Assembly: GCA_900540235.1 (NCBI GenBank)
Contig: UQEY01000061.1
Location: 1 to 5,680 of the forward strand
Source of the DNA: an uncultured Eubacteriales bacterium
GTDB taxonomy: Bacteria > Bacillota > Clostridia > Oscillospirales > Acutalibacteraceae
DNA length: 5,680 bases
Direction: 5' to 3'
Below are positions 3,796 through 5,680 of this stretch, piece by piece. Made by a program: the position numbers and the translations under genes. Position 1 is the stretch's first letter, and every line of letters starts with the position of its first letter. The notes beneath the pieces were generated by a model. It worked only from the letters and a program-made list of their open reading frames with translations, searched no databases and had not been told where the DNA came from.

Positions 3796-4950
3796 ATGGC
3801 AAAGAATACATACGGAAACGGCTCAATTTATTATAGTGAGTCCAAGGAAAAATGGGTAGGTCAAATCAAAGTCGGAATAAAAACTGACGGTAAAGTTAAT
3901 CGCAGGACCGTTTACGGCAAAACCAAGAAAGAAGTAAAAGAAAAGATAAAGCGTATTCAGGCAGAGGTTATAACCGGGGTCTACAAGCAACCAAGCGAGC
4001 TTACTATACCTGACTTAGCAAACAGTATTAATGATAACAAAAAAGCCTTAAATCAAATCAGTGACACTGCTCACAGCCGAAATAAAGAAACGATTAAGAT
4101 AATTGAGAATGACCCTATAGCTTTAATTCCGATTCAAAAGATTAATGAGGTTATGCTCAATCAGTTTCTTGCAAAGCAAGTGCATTATTCTAATTCGGTT
4201 ATAGGCAAAATATATTCAATGTGCAATCGTGCTTTCAAAAAAGCTATTTCAATGGATATTATCAGCAAAAACCCACTTGAAGAAATTAAAACACCTAAGT
4301 CTACCAAAATGACTAAGAAAATCAAAGCCTTGACTATTCAACAGCAAAAGAAATTTATAAATGCTATCAATGAAGATAACAAAGAACCTTACAGAACAAT
4401 GTTACTTTTAGAATTATTCACAGGTATGAGAATGGGCGAAATTTGCGCCCTATCCCCTCGCTCGGTTTACTTTAATCATTCGCTTATTGAAGTCACAAGG
4501 ACTATGACAAGAGACGCTGAGTATAAAACGACACTTAACAATAAAACAAAGACCTATGCCGGGCTAAGAAGAATTAAGGTTGATAAATCTGTTATGGTTC
4601 TGCTGAAAAGCTATACAGACAATTATTTTACGGTAAATGAATATAATTTGCTCTTTACAAAACACGGTAAGATGATTAACACAAATCAAGTAAATTCATA
4701 TTACAAGAGACTCATTGAGCGTTATAACATTGCTGATGATGTTAAGAAATGTAATCAGCACCAACTCAGGCACACATATGCTACACGCAGTATTGAAAGT
4801 GGTATGCCGGCAAAGGTATTGCAGTATAGATTAGGGCATTCGGATATAACAATTACCTTGAATACATATTGTGATGTTTTTAGCGAATACGAGGACACAT
4901 ATATCGATAAGACGCAAGACTATTTGACTGCGCAAGGTATTGCAATTTGA
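3796..4950 (+). CDS. int: Tyrosine site-specific integrase
   Basis: The 384-residue enzyme integrates and excises the element by cutting and rejoining DNA through a 3'-phosphotyrosine. An N-terminal arm-binding region (about 1-65, GNGSIYYSESKEKWVGQIKV) and a SAM-like core-binding region (about 66-170) precede the catalytic domain (about 178-370). Catalytic residues are visible: Arg212 (TGMRMGE), a beta-hairpin lysine probably Lys252, His322 and Arg325 (HQLRH), His348 (LGH) and nucleophile Tyr358 (NTYCD). It appears intact and of normal length for the Tn916/ICE and Firmicute phage group. The ATG at 3796 follows AAAGGAG by six bases; the TTG at 3778 lies upstream of that site and is rejected. 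I see no good promoter in the 77 bases shared with hicB. Non-coding DNA with duplicated sequences follows, as expected at the attachment site. Confidence 0.96.
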   Translation: MAKNTYGNGSIYYSESKEKWVGQIKVGIKTDGKVNRRTVYGKTKKEVKEKIKRIQAEVITGVYKQPSELTIPDLANSINDNKKALNQISDTAHSRNKETIKIIENDPIALIPIQKINEVMLNQFLAKQVHYSNSVIGKIYSMCNRAFKKAISMDIISKNPLEEIKTPKSTKMTKKIKALTIQQQKKFINAINEDNKEPYRTMLLLELFTGMRMGEICALSPRSVYFNHSLIEVTRTMTRDAEYKTTLNNKTKTYAGLRRIKVDKSVMVLLKSYTDNYFTVNEYNLLFTKHGKMINTNQVNSYYKRLIERYNIADDVKKCNQHQLRHTYATRSIESGMPAKVLQYRLGHSDITITLNTYCDVFSEYEDTYIDKTQDYLTAQGIAI

Positions 4951-4956
4951 AAACAT

Positions 4957-4974
4957 TGCAACCCAAATGCAACC
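4957..4974. repeat. Tandem TGCAACC, possible integrase arm sites
   Basis: TGCAACC occurs at 4957-4963 and 4968-4974, eleven bases apart, so on the same face of the helix, directly after the integrase stop codon. A further TGCAA is at 4941-4945 inside the gene end. Short direct repeats next to an integrase gene often bind its N-terminal domain; here this is only suggested. Confidence 0.35.
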
Positions 4975-5035
4975 TTTTGAGTTTTTGCACTCGATTTTTC
5001 CTTTTAAATAAAGGGGTTTCGGGTTTTCAAGTTCG

Positions 5036-5081
5036 GTCACCTCGACCATAAAAAAGAGATACCATTTTTGGTATCTCTTTT
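5036..5081. repeat. Direct repeat copy A: tRNA-tail-like sequence plus terminator (possible att core)
   Basis: This 46-base unit recurs at 5335-5381 with about three differences (5040, 5049 and the hairpin loop). It starts GTCACCTCGACCA, which looks like the 3' acceptor strand of a tRNA with A73 and CCA, and is preceded by TTCAAGT, the T-loop pattern, although no T-stem pairing can be made. A terminator follows. Many integrases use a tRNA 3' end as target, and this lies 86 bases past the integrase. Confidence 0.5.
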
Positions 5082-5083
5082 TT
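5050..5083. terminator. Two-way terminator after integrase
   Basis: A 15-bp stem including the A/T flanks: AAAAAA-GAGATACCA, loop TTTT, TGGTATCTC-TTTTTT. Six T follow on either strand, so it can stop transcription in both directions. Confidence 0.88.
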
Positions 5084-5098
5084 ACTATCTATAAACAA

Positions 5099-5115
5099 AC
5101 AGGACTCGAACCGGC
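5099..5115 (-). other. tRNA T-arm-like remnant
   Basis: Read leftwards this is GCCGG-TTCGAGT-CCTGT, a tRNA T-arm with the invariant TTCGA loop and G53-C61, but with one mispair (C51/T63). No anticodon arm, D-arm or acceptor stem can be built around it. It is either a decayed tRNA end left by integration or a chance match. Confidence 0.25.
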
Positions 5116-5135
5116 GGCTCGTCAAAAGAAATTTC

Positions 5136-5305
5136 GTGTTTGAATGAATTTTCTTATAAGCAATTATTCTTTAAAAATTCATAGTAAACACTTCATTCCT
5201 TTTTCCTCCTCCCCAACAAGTTTTTCAACTTGCCGGGGACCCCGATTCCAAATTCGGCGACCTTAGGAGCAACGAATTTGGGAGAAACAGTCCGGCGGAC
5301 TGTTT
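5136..5305. repeat. Four-hairpin intergenic element
   Basis: Four inverted repeats follow one another: GTGTTT/AAACAC plus ATGAATTTT/AAAATTCAT (5136-5191); CCCC..CAAGTT/AACTTG..GGGG (5211-5238, loop TTTC); CCAAATTCG/CGAATTTGG (5248-5281); AAACAGTCC/GGACTGTTT (5285-5305, loop GGC). There is no credible gene. The block resembles modular repeats that I recall between genes of gut Ruminococcaceae, where they produce spurious short protein predictions; that recollection is not verified here. It lies between the two copies of the tRNA-tail/terminator unit. Confidence 0.6.
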
Positions 5306-5334
5306 TGTAGAATTCCTGTTTCTTAAAAACTCCT

Positions 5335-5381
5335 GTCAACTCGACCAAAAAAAAGAGATACCATTTTGTGGTATCTCTTTT
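5335..5381. repeat. Direct repeat copy B: tRNA-tail-like sequence plus terminator
   Basis: Near-copy of 5036-5081. It starts GTCAACTCGACCA and is preceded by TCCT, so TCCTGTCAACTCGACCA reads like the last 17 bases of a tRNA including CCA. No T-loop or other tRNA part precedes it. It abuts the host gene end. Confidence 0.5.
5347..5381 (-). terminator. Terminator of the GGGtGRT gene
   Basis: Stem GAGATACCA/TGGTATCTC with loop TTTTG, followed by eight U in the leftward direction. It starts seven bases past the stop codon of the host gene. Confidence 0.88.
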
Positions 5382-5387
5382 GAATGA

Positions 5388-5680
5388 TTAAAGAGCTTCT
5401 GCAACTGCAACTGCGCAAGCAACTGTAGCGCCAACCATAGGGTTGTTACCCATACCGATAAGACCCATCATCTCAACATGAGCAGGAACTGAAGATGAAC
5501 CTGCAAACTGAGCGTCTGAATGCATTCTGCCCATAGTATCTGTCATACCGTATGAAGCAGGACCTGCAGCCATATTATCAGGGTGAAGTGTACGGCCTGT
5601 GCCGCCGCCTGAAGCAACTGAGAAATACTTCTTGCCTGCTTCAAGTCTTTCCTTCTTATATGTGCCTGCAACAGGGTGCT
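5388..5680 (-). CDS. GGGtGRT-family protein, C-terminal 96 residues (partial)
   Basis: The frame enters at the right edge (first full codon at 5678) and ends at the TAA 5390-5388. The signature for which the family is named is present: SGGGTGRTLHPDN, about residues 23-35 of the visible part, followed by the conserved MAAGPASYGMTDTMGRMHSD and an Ala-rich end AVAVAEAL. Complete members are around 330 residues, so roughly two thirds is missing. The function is unknown; I recall members next to NifU-like iron-sulfur scaffold genes in anaerobes, which cannot be checked here because the upstream side is outside the window. Its G+C is clearly higher than that of the genes to the left, and it is the only gene here that looks like host chromosome, so it marks the outside of the element. 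It has its own terminator. Confidence 0.93.
   Translation of the reverse strand, partial: HPVAGTYKKERLEAGKKYFSVASGGGTGRTLHPDNMAAGPASYGMTDTMGRMHSDAQFAGSSSVPAHVEMMGLIGMGNNPMVGATVACAVAVAEAL

Noticed and set aside
4831..5049. 72-residue leftward frame starting in the repeat copy A
   Set aside because: No ribosome site, and it runs antisense into the end of the integrase gene.

Overview
The window looks like the integrase-side end of an integrated temperate element, most likely a prophage, in a low-GC Gram-positive anaerobe of the class Clostridia (gut Ruminococcus/Eubacterium type). The grounds are strong AGGAGG-like ribosome sites, Firmicute-type phage lysogeny genes, and a host gene at the right edge (5388-5680, GGGtGRT family) typical of anaerobic Firmicutes. 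No structural, replication or conjugation gene is visible, so an integrative conjugative element cannot be excluded. The element would continue leftwards out of the window.

Layout, left to right. Positions 1-1699 carry a leftward early operon. In transcription order it holds a Cro-like repressor (1490-1699), a 51-residue protein (1284-1439), a coiled-coil protein with a BC1881-like tail (930-1265), two tiny hydrophobic peptides (826-918 and 746-811), an excisionase-like HTH protein (414-704) and a membrane-anchored protein cut by the left edge (1-167). Before the last gene sits a long inverted repeat (186-398) that forms an almost perfect 28-bp stem only in the leftward transcript. Positions 1700-1848 are the genetic switch: divergent consensus promoters and repeated TCACT-N3-AGTGA operators. 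Rightwards follow the LexA-type (S24) phage repressor (1849-2508) and a two-helix membrane protein with a bacterial PH domain (2565-3077).

Positions 3078-3310 hold no convincing protein gene but are dense in structure: a leftward promoter and terminator that define a candidate small RNA of about 80 nt, antisense to the 3' UTR of the PH gene, then a rightward terminator and a two-way terminator. An orphan HicB-type antitoxin (3311-3718, leftward) lies back to back with the tyrosine integrase (3796-4950, rightward). A 7-bp inverted repeat lies inside the consensus hicB promoter and next to the integrase ribosome site, so one protein could control both genes.

Positions 4951-5387 are non-coding: possible integrase arm sites, a terminator preceded by a sequence resembling a tRNA 3' end, a run of hairpins resembling a dispersed intergenic repeat, and a second near-copy of the tRNA-tail/terminator unit, which serves as terminator for the host gene. 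The duplicated unit is the best candidate for the attachment core. Working model: the repressor shuts the leftward operon and itself via the shared operators, DNA damage could relieve it by autocleavage, the early operon then supplies the excisionase-like protein, and the integrase acts at the right junction.
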